Origin: Bacteroidaceae bacterium
GTDB lineage: Bacteria; Bacteroidota; Bacteroidia; Bacteroidales; Bacteroidaceae
Assembly (NCBI GenBank): GCA_017468985.1
Contig: JAFUHF010000021.1
Coordinates: forward strand, 62,001 to 126,000
Direction of reading: 5' to 3'
DNA length: 64,000 nt
Shown: one piece after another, positions 27,813-37,750 of the stretch
Position numbering within the stretch: position 1 is the stretch's first letter
How the letters are laid out: every line of letters starts with the position of its first letter
Translations under genes and position numbers: made by a program
The notes under the pieces: model-generated
Databases searched by the model: none
Told to the model about the DNA's origin: nothing
The model's input: the letters and a program-made list of their open reading frames with translations, nothing else

Positions 27813-30800
27813 AACGCTTTCAGCCTAAAGTTTGGGGGGGTTACTTCCTCCACGCGAGCCTCGCGCACATACCACAGATAGCCTTTCACCCGTGCATGCC
27901 CCATGCGGCGCAGCAGTGCCATATATTCGGTCACCTGCTCATGATACTGGGCTCGGGGACGGCCAAACTTGAAGTCCACCACAAGGGTTTCGCCATCCTT
28001 CATCATGACACGGTCGGGGCGCCGCTCGCACAAGGCCCCGTCGCGCCGCTCCAGAATGGTGGCCTCGCGATAGACCGTCCAGCTGCCGTCGAACCAGCCG
28101 GCCACCTGAGGCGAACCAAAGGCGGCAGCAAAGAGGCGGCGGAGTTCGCGCTCCTGCGACGGCGTCATCATGCCCTGCTGCGAAAGGGAGCGCAAGGCAC
28201 CGTCCACGTCGGCCTCGGTATGGATGACTGAAAGCACCTGGTGGCCCAGGTTGCCCAAGAGGATGTAGTCCTGACGGCTGCGCTCTATGTCTGGATCCTT
28301 GTCGGGAGGGAGCAGGAAGCGCATGGATTCGTTTGACTGACGGAAGTTCATGCGCTCGCCGCAATGGGTGAAGGGCACCTCTACGGAGCCCACCTCCGGA
28401 TGGAAGCGGTCGGTGCATTGCGCCCCCTGACGGGAAGCGCTCACGCTCTTCTGGCCGGTGAGCACGGCCTGTTCCTGCCAGAGTTCCTGATCCTCGGAAG
28501 GGTCAAACTGCGTGAAGCCGCACATCTGGGCCACCAGCTCGCCCACAGTAGAGAGGCCGTCGGAGGACTTGGCGCTGACGGCCGAGTAGACCAACAGATT
28601 GTTTTGAGGCCGCGTGAAAGCCACATAGAGCAGGTTCAGATTGTCAATGAGCTGCCTGTCGAGCTCCTGGCGATAGTCTTCGCGATAGATGCTCTCCTCC
28701 ATTTTGTAGCCGGTGGTGACGGGCAGGATGGGCAGGCCGTCGTAGGGCGGAACGGTGGGACTGCACCAGATTTCCTCACCATCACGCTTGAGCCCCCAGT
28801 GACACATGGGGAGAAACACGGTATGTGCCTCCAGGCCTTTGGCCTTATGGATGGTCATCATGCTCACCCCGTCGGTTCGGGCCGGTGTAGGAATGTAGAA
28901 CTGGCGTATGCGGTCCTCCCAATGCTCCAGAAACAGGGAGGGAGAAGAAGGATAATCGTCGAGAAAGGACAATACCTGATCGAAGAAACAGCTGAGGTAG
29001 GCATCATCGCCCAGCAGCGCGTGGCCTTCAGCGTTGACCACCAGCACCCGGGCCAGTTCGTAGAGAAGGTCGTAGAGGGGCAGATGGTCCGTGGACTGCC
29101 CACAGAGGGCAAGAAGCCCGGGAGGCATCAGCTGTTCGGCCTGCCGGCAAAAGTCGTCCCAGTCCAGATCCTTGCGGCCCAGAATGTCTTGCTGATAGTG
29201 CCTGACGAGATAGGTTTGGGCAATGCGGTCGGAGGAATTGACAATGAAGCGCAGCGCACAGATCAACATATTTACGCTCACCGACGCGTCGAGCCGGTAG
29301 GCGTCGGCACTCGTGATGGTGAGGCCTGAGAACCCCTCGTCCTGCTTATGACGCGCCAGATAGTCCACAATGAGGGCAGCTTCCTTGCTGCCACGCACGA
29401 GAATCATCATTTCGCCATAGGGGAGCCCGTCAACGTGCAGGGAAATCAGGTCTTGGAAGAGCTGTTCCAGAATCAGATCATTGGCCTCGCGCTCCGTCTT
29501 GGAAAGATAAGGAAACAATTTCACGTCCACATGGCCTCCCTCATGTCCGGAAGCGTAGAACTGGGAGAGGTTTTCGGCAAGGAAAGCCTCGTCATAGATG
29601 GCCGAAACGGTGCCCTGACCGTAGGCCTTGCTGCTCAGGAAGCCATCCACATAGCGCGAAGCACGCTGAAAGAAGTCCAGGTTGAAAGCCACGATTTCGC
29701 GGCCGCTGCGCCAGTTGCGAGTGAGTGAGAGCACCTGAACCTGAGACTCATCGGAGGGCGCAGCGCCCTGCGCCGGAGCGGATTCGCGCCCCAAGCCTTG
29801 CAGGATCTCCCAATTTCCGCCGCGCCAGCGATAGATGCTTTGCTTCACGTCGCCCACCTAGAGTGTGGTGCCCCCGGCGGCCATCACTTCGTCAAGAAGC
29901 GGCACAAAGTTGTCCCACTGCATGCCCGAAGTGTCCTGAAACTCGTCGATCATGACATGGCGGTAACGGATGCCGGCCTTCTCAAGCACAAACATGGTGT
30001 CGGCCCCCTGCTCCAAGAGCTCACGCAGGCGGATGGGGGTCTCAGAAAGGAGCATGCGGTTGTTTTCCTCGTTGATACGGACCATTTCCTGACGGATGGT
30101 CTCCAAGAGCCCCAGCTCGTCAAGGTGCGAGAGCGTCAGCTCGGTATTGATCACGTAGAATTTGCACGCCTCCATAGACTCCTGGAGCTGATTGACGATG
30201 CGCAGATACTCTTCGGGAGTGCCCGGGCCTGAATAGGAGGAGAACCACTTCTCGTCGCCCAGTCCCTTGGCCGCCTGAGCAGAGAGAGGAACGAAGAAAT
30301 CGGACCTCTTGGCCTTGCCCTTGAGGCTTTCGGCGTAGCGCCGCACGAAGGTGTCAACATTCTTGCCGTATTTGATGCCATCGGCCTTGAGGTAAGTGGC
30401 ATTGAAGCGGTTGATGAGGCCTTGGGCCTCGTCCACTTCCTTGCGGAGCTCCATATTTTCTACTGCGCGACGGTAGTCTTTCAGCGAAACGCCCTCCATT
30501 CCCTTTCGTCCACGGAGGTAGGCCTCGTTGGACAGCTGGCGCGAGAGTCGCATCATCTTGCGCCGCACGTCCCATCCGGATTCATTTTCCATCTGACGCT
30601 CGACCATCTCCAGAATGGCACTGCGCGCATCGGACGAAAGCTGTTTATAGCCGCTCATCACGCGGTCAATGGCCGCGCGACGCACGTCTTCGTCGTTGAG
30701 CTCTATCTTGAAGTTCGTACCCAGACCGGCCATGCGCGCCGTTTCGCCCATGAGGAGCTGGAGAAAGGAGTCAATGGTGGTGATGGAGAAGTGATTATAG

Positions 30801-31162
30801 TCGTCGAGTATGCGCGAGAGCTGAAAACGGGCCATTTCAGGATAGCTGCGAGGCGGACGGCCCGTAACGCCGGCCTCGACATGCTGACGCACAAAGGGCT
30901 CGGCCGCCCGAATGAGGGACTGAGCGTCGGATTCATCGGAATGGAACGCCATCCTGAAAAGATAGCTCAGAATGCGATCCTTCATTTCTGCCGTAGCCTT
31001 GTTGGTGAAGGTAACGGCCAAGATGCTGCGATGGCTCACTCCGGAAAGAAGGAGGGCCACATAGCGAATGGCCAGCGTGAAGGTCTTTCCACTGCCGGCC
31101 GAGGCTTTGTAAACGGTAAGTCGAGGTGATGTTTTCACGGGGGAACTGATGCGCAATGTCAT
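27809..31162 (-). pseudogene. addA: AddA-like UvrD-family helicase-nuclease, interrupted by an in-frame TAG
   Basis: ATG 31162 (MTLRISSPVKTS) opens a UvrD/AddA frame. Walker A is YKASAGSGKTFTLA, and motif II DEFQDTSGMQWDNF is followed by GGTTL. Codon 435 (29858-29860) is TAG, and the frame then continues directly with VGDVKQSIYRWRGG, the next conserved helicase motif. It runs to TGA at 27809-27811. The C-terminal nuclease motif (RPDRVMMKD...LVVDFKFGR) is intact. As written the product splits between motifs II and III, which would abolish helicase activity. TTG (Leu) to TAG would explain it by one base change. The start is set by the promoter at 31167-31174. The pair normally repairs double-strand breaks. 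Confidence 0.87.
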
Positions 31163-31166
31163 GATG

Positions 31167-31174
31167 CAAATATA
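31167..31174 (-). promoter_or_regulatory. Bacteroidetes -7 promoter element for addA
   Basis: Minus strand TATATTTG followed by CATC, 4 nt before ATG 31162, predicting a leaderless mRNA. It excludes the in-frame ATG at 31189. Confidence 0.6.
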
Positions 31175-31264
31175 CGACTTTCTGCGCACCCATGCGAGGA
31201 CAGAAGCCCTAAATTATCTCACCAACGGCCCGTAGACGAGCATCTTTGCCGCCCGAATAAAGAC

Positions 31265-32545
31265 TTAGGAATTCCTGACCTGGCCCTCGCCCTCGATGAG
31301 CCACTTGTAGGAGGTAAGCGCTGAGAGCCCCATCGGACCACGGGCGTGCAACTTCTGAGTGGAAATGCCCACTTCGGCCCCGAGGCCAAACTCTCCGCCA
31401 TCACTAAAGCTCGTAGGCGCATTGACGTAGACGCAGGCACTATTGACCAACTGCTGAAACAAATAGGCGTGACGCTTTACGGAGGTAACGATGGCATCGC
31501 TGTGGTGGGAACCATAGCGGTTGATGCTCCCAATGGCCTGCACCACACCCGACACGGTCAGGACGTTCATCTCCAGGCTCATGAACTCATGGGTGCGAAG
31601 CCGCAGGGCATCGTCCTTGAGCAACGGCGAGGGATAATGGCCACTGAGCGCAGAAAGCGCAGCCTCGTCGGCATGGAGCACCACGCCGGCCTGGGCCAGC
31701 GGAGCACAAATCGCAGGCAGTTGGGAAAGCATCTGCTCATGCACCAGCAGCGTATCCAAAGAATTACACACGGCAGGACGGCGCGTTTTGGCATTATACA
31801 CAATGCGCTGGGCCATGGCTATATCGGCAGGATGGTCTACATAGGCGTGAACCACTCCGGCACCGGTCTCTATGCAGGGAACGTGGCTGTTTTGACGGAT
31901 GTAACGGATGAGCAGCTTGCCCCCTCGGGGAATGACCACATCCACATAGTCGGTGGCCGTGATCAACTCGTCGGTAGCCACTTGCTGCGTGGGCAACAGA
32001 CTGAACGAGGCGGTGGAAATGTCCACGTCATTAAGGGCGGCATGGATGAGCGAGAGTATATAGCGATTGGTATGCACGGCATGGCTGCTGCCCTTGAAAA
32101 GCCCCACATTGCCGCTCTTGATGAGCAGGGAAAAGAGGTCGAACATCACATTGGGCCGAGCCTCGAAGATGACTCCCACCACGCCAAGGGGTACGCTCAC
32201 GCGGCGCAGCCGCAAACCATTGGGGAGGGTGCGCTTCTCCAGGGTGGCTCCAATGGGCGAAGCCTGGGAGGCCACCATGCGCATGCTCGCCGTGATGCCC
32301 TGAATACGGGCTTCGGTCAGAAGCAGACGGTCGTACTTTGCATCAGCAGGATCCATGGCCTTCAGGTCCATGGCATTGCTTCGCAGCAGGCGGTCGGCAT
32401 GCGCTTCGGTCAAGGCCGCGAGCCTGAGAATGGCGGCGGAACGCTGACGGTCGCTGAGGATGCCCAACTGAGGGGCCGCTTCCCTCGCTGCCTCATATAT
32501 GGAGAGCCGCGAAGCGTGTATCTGATTGTCTTCCCTTCTTTTCAT
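31265..32545 (-). CDS. proA: Gamma-glutamyl phosphate reductase ProA
   Basis: Reduces glutamyl-5-phosphate to glutamate-5-semialdehyde, the second step of proline synthesis. The 426 aa fit the family. Motifs include VPLGVVGVIFEARPNV (NAD(P)-binding aldehyde dehydrogenase segment), IETGAGVVHAYVD, the catalytic cysteine in KTRRPAVCNSLDTLLVH and GPMGLSALTSYKWL near the C-terminus. It is the last gene of the arginine/proline operon, 9 nt after proB. Confidence 0.96.
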   Translation of the reverse strand: MKRREDNQIHASRLSIYEAAREAAPQLGILSDRQRSAAILRLAALTEAHADRLLRSNAMDLKAMDPADAKYDRLLLTEARIQGITASMRMVASQASPIGATLEKRTLPNGLRLRRVSVPLGVVGVIFEARPNVMFDLFSLLIKSGNVGLFKGSSHAVHTNRYILSLIHAALNDVDISTASFSLLPTQQVATDELITATDYVDVVIPRGGKLLIRYIRQNSHVPCIETGAGVVHAYVDHPADIAMAQRIVYNAKTRRPAVCNSLDTLLVHEQMLSQLPAICAPLAQAGVVLHADEAALSALSGHYPSPLLKDDALRLRTHEFMSLEMNVLTVSGVVQAIGSINRYGSHHSDAIVTSVKRHAYLFQQLVNSACVYVNAPTSFSDGGEFGLGAEVGISTQKLHARGPMGLSALTSYKWLIEGEGQVRNS

Positions 32546-32554
32546 ACATCAGGA

Positions 32555-33316
32555 TTATGGTGTCACTTCGGTATACACCACGCGGTCGGGATGGTGCATC
32601 AGGTCACTGAGGATATGAGGTTGCCGACCGGCGGCAATGCATACGCGAATGCCGTAAGCCGCCACTTGCAAGGCCGTATGGAGCTTGGAATCCATGCCAC
32701 CCCTGCCGTGAGAACTGTGCGTCTGCTGCACTACGGAGCTTACCTCGTCGCTGGAATGCAGATGGCGCAGGATATGGGAGCCCGGCGCCTCGGGCGGACC
32801 ATCGTAGATGCCGGCCACATTGGTCAGCAGGATGAGCACATCGGCATTCATCATGCGCGCAATGAGACCCGACAGTTCGTCATTGTCAGTGAACATGAGT
32901 TCTGTGACACAAACGGTATCGTTTTCGTTTACAATGGGAATCACTCCATTTCGGAGCATCACGTCCATGCAGCTGCGCTGGTTGTCGTATTCTCGGGGAG
33001 TGAGGAAATGGTCCTTGGTGGTGAGCACTTGCCCCACCCGATAGCCGCGTTCGCGGAATAAGTCGTAATAAAGGCCGATGAGCTTCACTTGTCCCACAGC
33101 TGAAAAGAGTTGGCGCTGCTCCACGCTGTCGAGCGGAGCATCTAACGGCAGTTCGCTACGCCCACTGGCCACGGCACCGCTCGAAACCACAATGACTTCG
33201 GCCCCGGCCTGACGCAGTTCGACTACCTGGTCTACCAACGATGACACCTGGGTAATGTCCAAGGTGCCATCTTCACGGGTAAGCACGTTACTGCCTATCT
33301 TGATGACGATTCTCAT
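32555..33316 (-). CDS. proB: Glutamate 5-kinase ProB (short form without PUA domain)
   Basis: Phosphorylates glutamate at the start of proline synthesis. The amino-acid kinase fold begins MRIVIKIGSNVLTREDG and contains VVSSGAVASGR, VNENDTVCVTEL and SHGRGGMDSKLHTA, the standard G5K motifs. At 253 aa it ends after the kinase domain and lacks the C-terminal RNA-binding PUA domain of E. coli ProB (367 aa), as in other single-domain kinases. It lies 34 nt after proC and 9 nt before proA. Confidence 0.95.
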   Translation of the reverse strand: MRIVIKIGSNVLTREDGTLDITQVSSLVDQVVELRQAGAEVIVVSSGAVASGRSELPLDAPLDSVEQRQLFSAVGQVKLIGLYYDLFRERGYRVGQVLTTKDHFLTPREYDNQRSCMDVMLRNGVIPIVNENDTVCVTELMFTDNDELSGLIARMMNADVLILLTNVAGIYDGPPEAPGSHILRHLHSSDEVSSVVQQTHSSHGRGGMDSKLHTALQVAAYGIRVCIAAGRQPHILSDLMHHPDRVVYTEVTP

Positions 33317-33350
33317 TTTGAAATGCTTTCTTCTTGTTGGTCTCTTTGCA

Positions 33351-34148
33351 TTAATTCTTCGCTCCGTAGGGCGCTACCAGTCCGCGGATGACGGAATTGG
33401 TGAATCCGGCGTGTTCCATCTCATTCAGTCCGCGAATCGTCAGGCCGCCAGCCGTGGTGACCTTGTCGATCATGGCCTCAGGATGCCCTCCCGACTGCTG
33501 TAAGAGCCTCACGGCTCCGAGCACCGTCTGCTGCACAATGCGCTGCGCCTCCTCGGGACGGAAGCCCAACTGCACGCCGCCTTCCGTGGCGGCCCTGACG
33601 TAGCGCATGGCATAGGCTAATCCGCACGAAGCCAATGCCGTTCCGGCCGAAAGCAAGCTTTCACTGACCATCATCACCTGACCGGCCGTTTCAAAGAGCG
33701 ACTTCACGGCCCCAACCTGCTCGTCCGAAGCACGGAAAGCAGAGAGAAACGTCATTCCCTCACCTTCGGCCATCGCAATATTCGGAATGCAGAGGAAACA
33801 GGCAGGCAGTTCCTGCCAGGCTACGCTGAGCCATTCGTCTAAATCATGGGAGCTGATGCCGGCCGCACCGATGAGTAGCATCTGGCGGTCGTAGTCAAGT
33901 CTTGATTTCAGCTCTTCCACCACTTGGCGCACAATCCACGGCTTCACAAAGAGCATCACAAGGTCTGCCCCACGAGCGGCCTCACAATTATCCGTAGTGA
34001 TTCTTACTCCGGCATCGGCGAAAGGCTGGAGTTTGCCGGTGGAAGGATTGGAAATGCACAGGTCATGGGCCTCCACCTTGCCGGAGCGGAGCAATCCCCA
34101 CCCCACGGCGGACCCCATATTGCCTGCGCCTATGATGGCGATCTTCAT
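33351..34148 (-). CDS. proC: Pyrroline-5-carboxylate reductase ProC
   Basis: Last step of proline synthesis. The 265 aa start MKIAIIGAGNMGSAVGW with the NADPH glycine motif. The second half carries the conserved SAGTALASCGLAYAMR and TTAGGLTIRGLNEME segments of the dimer and substrate site. Its ATG overlaps the argD stop by 4 nt (ATGA), indicating translational coupling inside the operon. Confidence 0.96.
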   Translation of the reverse strand: MKIAIIGAGNMGSAVGWGLLRSGKVEAHDLCISNPSTGKLQPFADAGVRITTDNCEAARGADLVMLFVKPWIVRQVVEELKSRLDYDRQMLLIGAAGISSHDLDEWLSVAWQELPACFLCIPNIAMAEGEGMTFLSAFRASDEQVGAVKSLFETAGQVMMVSESLLSAGTALASCGLAYAMRYVRAATEGGVQLGFRPEEAQRIVQQTVLGAVRLLQQSGGHPEAMIDKVTTAGGLTIRGLNEMEHAGFTNSVIRGLVAPYGAKN

Positions 34149-35281
34149 ACTAATACTTTTTCTAACTTTTTCAGGAATTCATCGGCTTGCTCGGTGCTGA
34201 AACACAGAGGCGGCAGCAAGCGCAACGTGTTCGCGCCGGAACTTCCAGTGAAACAATGCTCCTGATAGACCAGCGCTTCGCGAATGGGCTTGACGGGCAC
34301 GCTGAACTCTATGCCGATCATCAATCCGCGGCCGCGAACCTCGGTAATCACTTCGTGCCTGGCTGCAAGTTTGCGAAGTTCCTGAATGAGATAATTGCCC
34401 ACAGCGTGAGCATTCTCTACCAGATGTTCTTCTTCCATCACGTCGAGCACGGCCAAAGCTGCGGTACAGGCCAGGTGATTGCCGCCAAAGGTGGTTCCCA
34501 GCTGCCCGTAGACCGGCTCAAACCTGGGCGAGATGAGCACCGCACCCATGGGGAACCCGTTGGCTATGCCTTTGGCCACGGAAATAAGATCTGGACGGAT
34601 GCCAAGATACTGATGGGCAAAAAACTTTCCGCTGCGACCATAGCCACACTGTATTTCGTCACAAATCAACACGGCACCGTGCCTGCGGCAGGCTTCCTCA
34701 AGACCCTGCGCAAACTCTGGCGTGGCAAGCCTTACGCCACCAACACCCTGAATGCACTCAATGATGCAAGCACAGACGTCACCCTTTGCCAGCTCTTGTT
34801 CCCAGGCCTGAACGTCATTCAGAGGGAGATAAGTAGCGTGTCCGCCGGCGTTGACGGGAGCGATGATGCGCGGATTGTCGGTCACTTCCACCGCCAACGA
34901 GGTGCGACCGTGAAAAGCCTTCTGGGCGGTAAGCACGCGCTTGCGGCCCGTGAGAAAAGATGCCAGTTTCAGACAGTTTTCGTTGGCCTCCGCTCCACTG
35001 TTGATAAGGAATAACTGGTAATCGTCATAGCCACTGGCCTTGCCCAAACGTTCGGCCAACTGGCGCTGAAGCGGATTGACCACGGAATTGGAGTAGAAGC
35101 CCAGTTCGCCAAGCTGAAGGGTCATCATCTCTACGTAGTGGGGATGGCTGTGACCAATACTGATTACGGCATGGCCTCCGTAGAGGTCGAGGTATTGCGC
35201 TCCGTTGCTGTCCCACACGTAGCAGCCCTGTCCCTTGGTAATGGTGACATCGAGCAATGGATATACATCAAATAATTTCAT
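34145..35281 (-). CDS. argD: Acetylornithine (or succinylornithine) aminotransferase ArgD
   Basis: PLP class III aminotransferase forming N-acyl-ornithine. The 378 aa include LINSGAEANENCLKLA, the HGRTS segment, DEIQCGYGRSGKFFAHQ, the PLP lysine in SVAKGIANGFPMG and the GTTFGGNHLACTAA loop. In Bacteroidetes the acyl group may be succinyl rather than acetyl, because the pathway uses a succinylornithine transcarbamylase. That gene is not in this window, so the acyl group is inference. It follows argC by 22 nt and overlaps proC. Confidence 0.94.
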   Translation of the reverse strand: MKLFDVYPLLDVTITKGQGCYVWDSNGAQYLDLYGGHAVISIGHSHPHYVEMMTLQLGELGFYSNSVVNPLQRQLAERLGKASGYDDYQLFLINSGAEANENCLKLASFLTGRKRVLTAQKAFHGRTSLAVEVTDNPRIIAPVNAGGHATYLPLNDVQAWEQELAKGDVCACIIECIQGVGGVRLATPEFAQGLEEACRRHGAVLICDEIQCGYGRSGKFFAHQYLGIRPDLISVAKGIANGFPMGAVLISPRFEPVYGQLGTTFGGNHLACTAALAVLDVMEEEHLVENAHAVGNYLIQELRKLAARHEVITEVRGRGLMIGIEFSVPVKPIREALVYQEHCFTGSSGANTLRLLPPLCFSTEQADEFLKKLEKVLV

Positions 35282-35303
35282 CTCATAACTGTTTTTCTGT
35301 TGA

Positions 35304-36272
35304 TTAAAAACCGATGCCCTTGAGCCTTAGGCCCATATCCTCTGGCAGGGAGAACATGAGGTTCATGTTTTGTACGGCCTGCCCAGAGGCTCCTTTAAGG
35401 AGATTGTCGATACAGCTGGTGATCAAGAGTTTGTCATCAATGCGCTCAGCGTGAACCATGCATTTGTTGGTATTGACCACTTGCTTCATGTCGGGATGGG
35501 CGCTTACATAGTGGGTAAAGGTCGCATCGGCATAGTATTGGCCATAAATCTCATCTACTTCAGCCTGACTGAGGTCTGCGCGGACCACCGCCGTGGCAAA
35601 AATACCGCGCGGAAAGTCGCCGCGATAGGGAAGGAAGTCCAACGCTCCGTCAAAGCTGGGCTGGAGTTGGTGGAGCGATTGGAGGATTTCGGCCACGTGC
35701 TGGTGGCGAAAGGCTTTATAGATGCTCATATTGCCCGTGCGCCAGCTGAAATGGGTGGTGGCCGATGGTTTCACGCCTGCCCCCGTGCTGCCCGTGATGG
35801 CATTGACGCTCACTGAGCCCTGGAGCTTTCCGGCCTGTGCCAATGGCAGCAGAGCCAGTTGTATGCAGGTAGCGAAACAGCCGGGATTGGCCACGTGGAG
35901 GGCTTTGCGAATCTTGTCACGCTGCAACTCCGGCAGGCCGTAAACAAAGTCATTGTCTTCAGCAGCTATGCGATAGTCCTGGGCAAGGTCAACGATACGC
36001 ACACCGGCCGGCACGGGGTGGTCTTTCAGGAAAGCGGCACTCTTGCCGTGGCCGAAACAGAAGAACACCACGTCTACCTCGTCAAGCAGAAGCTCTGAGG
36101 TGAAGCGCAGCGAGGTGTCGCCATAGAGCCCACCGTGAACCTCTGCTACCAGATTGCCTGCATTGCTCTCGCTGTTCACGAAAGCAATGTGGGCTTCGGG
36201 GTGGTTTACAAGGATGCGGAGCAGCTCACCGCCGGTATAGCCCGCTCCGCCCATTATTCCGATTCTTATCAT
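35304..36272 (-). CDS. argC: N-acetyl (N-acyl)-gamma-glutamyl-phosphate reductase ArgC
   Basis: Reduces acylglutamyl phosphate to the semialdehyde in arginine synthesis. The 322-aa product starts MIRIGIMGGAGYTGGELL with the NADP motif. The catalytic cysteine is C132 in ANPGCFATC, and ITGSTGAGVKPS and the conserved His in ATTHFSWR follow. ATG 36272 is chosen because it gives the canonical N-terminus; it lies 8 nt after the small PspC gene. Confidence 0.95.
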   Translation of the reverse strand: MIRIGIMGGAGYTGGELLRILVNHPEAHIAFVNSESNAGNLVAEVHGGLYGDTSLRFTSELLLDEVDVVFFCFGHGKSAAFLKDHPVPAGVRIVDLAQDYRIAAEDNDFVYGLPELQRDKIRKALHVANPGCFATCIQLALLPLAQAGKLQGSVSVNAITGSTGAGVKPSATTHFSWRTGNMSIYKAFRHQHVAEILQSLHQLQPSFDGALDFLPYRGDFPRGIFATAVVRADLSQAEVDEIYGQYYADATFTHYVSAHPDMKQVVNTNKCMVHAERIDDKLLITSCIDNLLKGASGQAVQNMNLMFSLPEDMGLRLKGIGF

Positions 36273-36280
36273 GACATTTT

Positions 36281-36472
36281 CTACCTTTTGGGCATGAGCA
36301 CCCAGAGTATTAAGTAGGCAACGACGCCGGGAAAGGCTACCGTAAGAAAGGTGAGCAGCAACCAAAGGATGCGCACCAGATCTTTATCAAAACCGAGGTA
36401 CTCTGCCAGTCCGCCACACACTCCGGCAATCCACTTATCCGGACTTTTCGTCAAACGCTTTTCCTGGTTCAT
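36281..36472 (-). CDS. Small PspC-domain membrane protein
   Basis: A 63-aa protein that is essentially one PspC domain. KRLTKSPDKWIAGVCGGLAEYLG is followed by a helix and the hydrophobic segment LLLTFLTVAFPGVVAYLILWVLMP (residues about 38-61). PspC proteins in other bacteria sense or modulate envelope stress. It sits between argG (4 nt upstream) and argC (8 nt downstream), an odd position for an envelope protein. Start at ATG 36472, since the longer reading would run back into argG in another frame. Confidence 0.88.
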   Translation of the reverse strand: MNQEKRLTKSPDKWIAGVCGGLAEYLGFDKDLVRILWLLLTFLTVAFPGVVAYLILWVLMPKR

Positions 36473-36476
36473 GGGA

Positions 36477-37679
36477 TTATCTTTCTTCGTCGGGGTGAAT
36501 GCCATAGTACACGCGCAGCGGCGTACTGAGAACTTTGATGAAGCCCTTGGCTTCGTCCGAAGTCCAGCCGTGCTGCATCTCGCCGTATTCGCCAAGCTTT
36601 GACTTCAGCAGGTCGTCAGCGCTGTCTACTCCCACCGTTTCGAACCCTAAGGGGCGGAGCTTCAGAATGGCTGTGCCATTGACGTTACGCTGGCTACTTT
36701 GGAGCATGGCCTCTATGTCGGGCATTACGGGTTCCAGATATTGGCTCTCGTGCAGGAACATGCCGTACCACTGTGCCACCTGGTCCTTCCAGTACTGCTG
36801 CCACTTGGAGAGTGTGCTCTTTTCCAGCAGACGATGGGCCTCTATGATGAGCTTGGGAGCCGCAGCCTCGAAGCCTACGCGCCCCTTGATGCCGATAATG
36901 GTATCGCCCACGTTGCAGTCGCGGCCTATGCCGTAGGCCGCCCCAAGATCTTCAATGCGCTGTATGGCCTTTACCTTGTCGGAAAACTCCTCACCGTTGA
37001 CCGCCACGATTTCGCCCTTGCTGAAAGTAATGCGAAGGAGGCTCTCGTCCTGACGGGTGACGTGCTTGAGATAGGCCTCCTCAGGCAGTCCCTGAGTGGA
37101 GTCGAGCAGCTCACCGCCGCAGATGCTCGTACCCCAGATGCCTACGTTGTAGGAATACTTGAGTTTGGCAAAGTCGGCATTGAAACCGTTGGCATTCAGA
37201 TAGTCCACTTCCTCCTTGCGACTCAACGAGCAGTCGCGCGTAAGGGTGATGATCTCTACGCCCGGAGCCATAACGAGAAACGTCATGTCGAAACGTATCT
37301 GGTCATTGCCGGCGCCCGTGCTGCCATGGGCAATGGCCTCAGCGCCTATCTCACGGGCATAGCGCGCGATGGCAATGGCCTGGAAGATGCGCTCTGAGGA
37401 AACGGATATGGGGTAACAGTTGTTGCGCAACACGTTGCCAAAGATCATATACTTCAGACTCTTCTCGTAATACTCCTGGGTAACGTCGAGGGTGACGTAC
37501 TTTGTGGCTCCGAGCTTGTAGGCATTCTCCTCGTTCTTCTTGAGCTGCTCGGGAGAGAATCCGCCTGTGTTGGCACACGCGGCATATACTTCGTAGCCTT
37601 TCTCTTTTGCCAGATACATTACGGTATAGCTGGTATCGAGTCCACCGCTATAGGCTACTACGACTTTCTTTTTTGACAT
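36477..37679 (-). CDS. argG: Argininosuccinate synthase ArgG
   Basis: Joins citrulline and aspartate with ATP. The 400-aa chain begins MSKKKVVVAYSGGLDTSY with the PP-loop and contains EAIAHGSTGAGNDQIRFD, the synthase signature. ATG 37679 gives the canonical start. It stands between the GNAT gene and the small PspC gene in the operon. No argH is in the window, so argininosuccinate lyase must be encoded elsewhere. Confidence 0.96.
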   Translation of the reverse strand: MSKKKVVVAYSGGLDTSYTVMYLAKEKGYEVYAACANTGGFSPEQLKKNEENAYKLGATKYVTLDVTQEYYEKSLKYMIFGNVLRNNCYPISVSSERIFQAIAIARYAREIGAEAIAHGSTGAGNDQIRFDMTFLVMAPGVEIITLTRDCSLSRKEEVDYLNANGFNADFAKLKYSYNVGIWGTSICGGELLDSTQGLPEEAYLKHVTRQDESLLRITFSKGEIVAVNGEEFSDKVKAIQRIEDLGAAYGIGRDCNVGDTIIGIKGRVGFEAAAPKLIIEAHRLLEKSTLSKWQQYWKDQVAQWYGMFLHESQYLEPVMPDIEAMLQSSQRNVNGTAILKLRPLGFETVGVDSADDLLKSKLGEYGEMQHGWTSDEAKGFIKVLSTPLRVYYGIHPDEER

Positions 37680-37750
37680 ATTCTTACTGTTTGATGTTGG
37701 CTTTATTAAAAATTCTTTCTGTGCTTTCTGCAAGAAGCCCTCTTACGGAG

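Noticed and set aside
25311..29860. TAG reassigned to an amino acid in this genome
   Set aside because: Several intact genes of normal family length end in TAG (rmlB, cysK, the LuxR-type gene, the carboxyltransferase), so TAG works as a stop; nonsense mutation, local readthrough or sequence error fit better.
31346..33061. 571-codon plus-strand open frame antisense to proA and proB
   Set aside because: proA and proB are unmistakable on the minus strand with all motifs; the long antisense frame reflects their codon composition and has no recognisable protein content. The same applies to 26664-27881 (antisense of addB).
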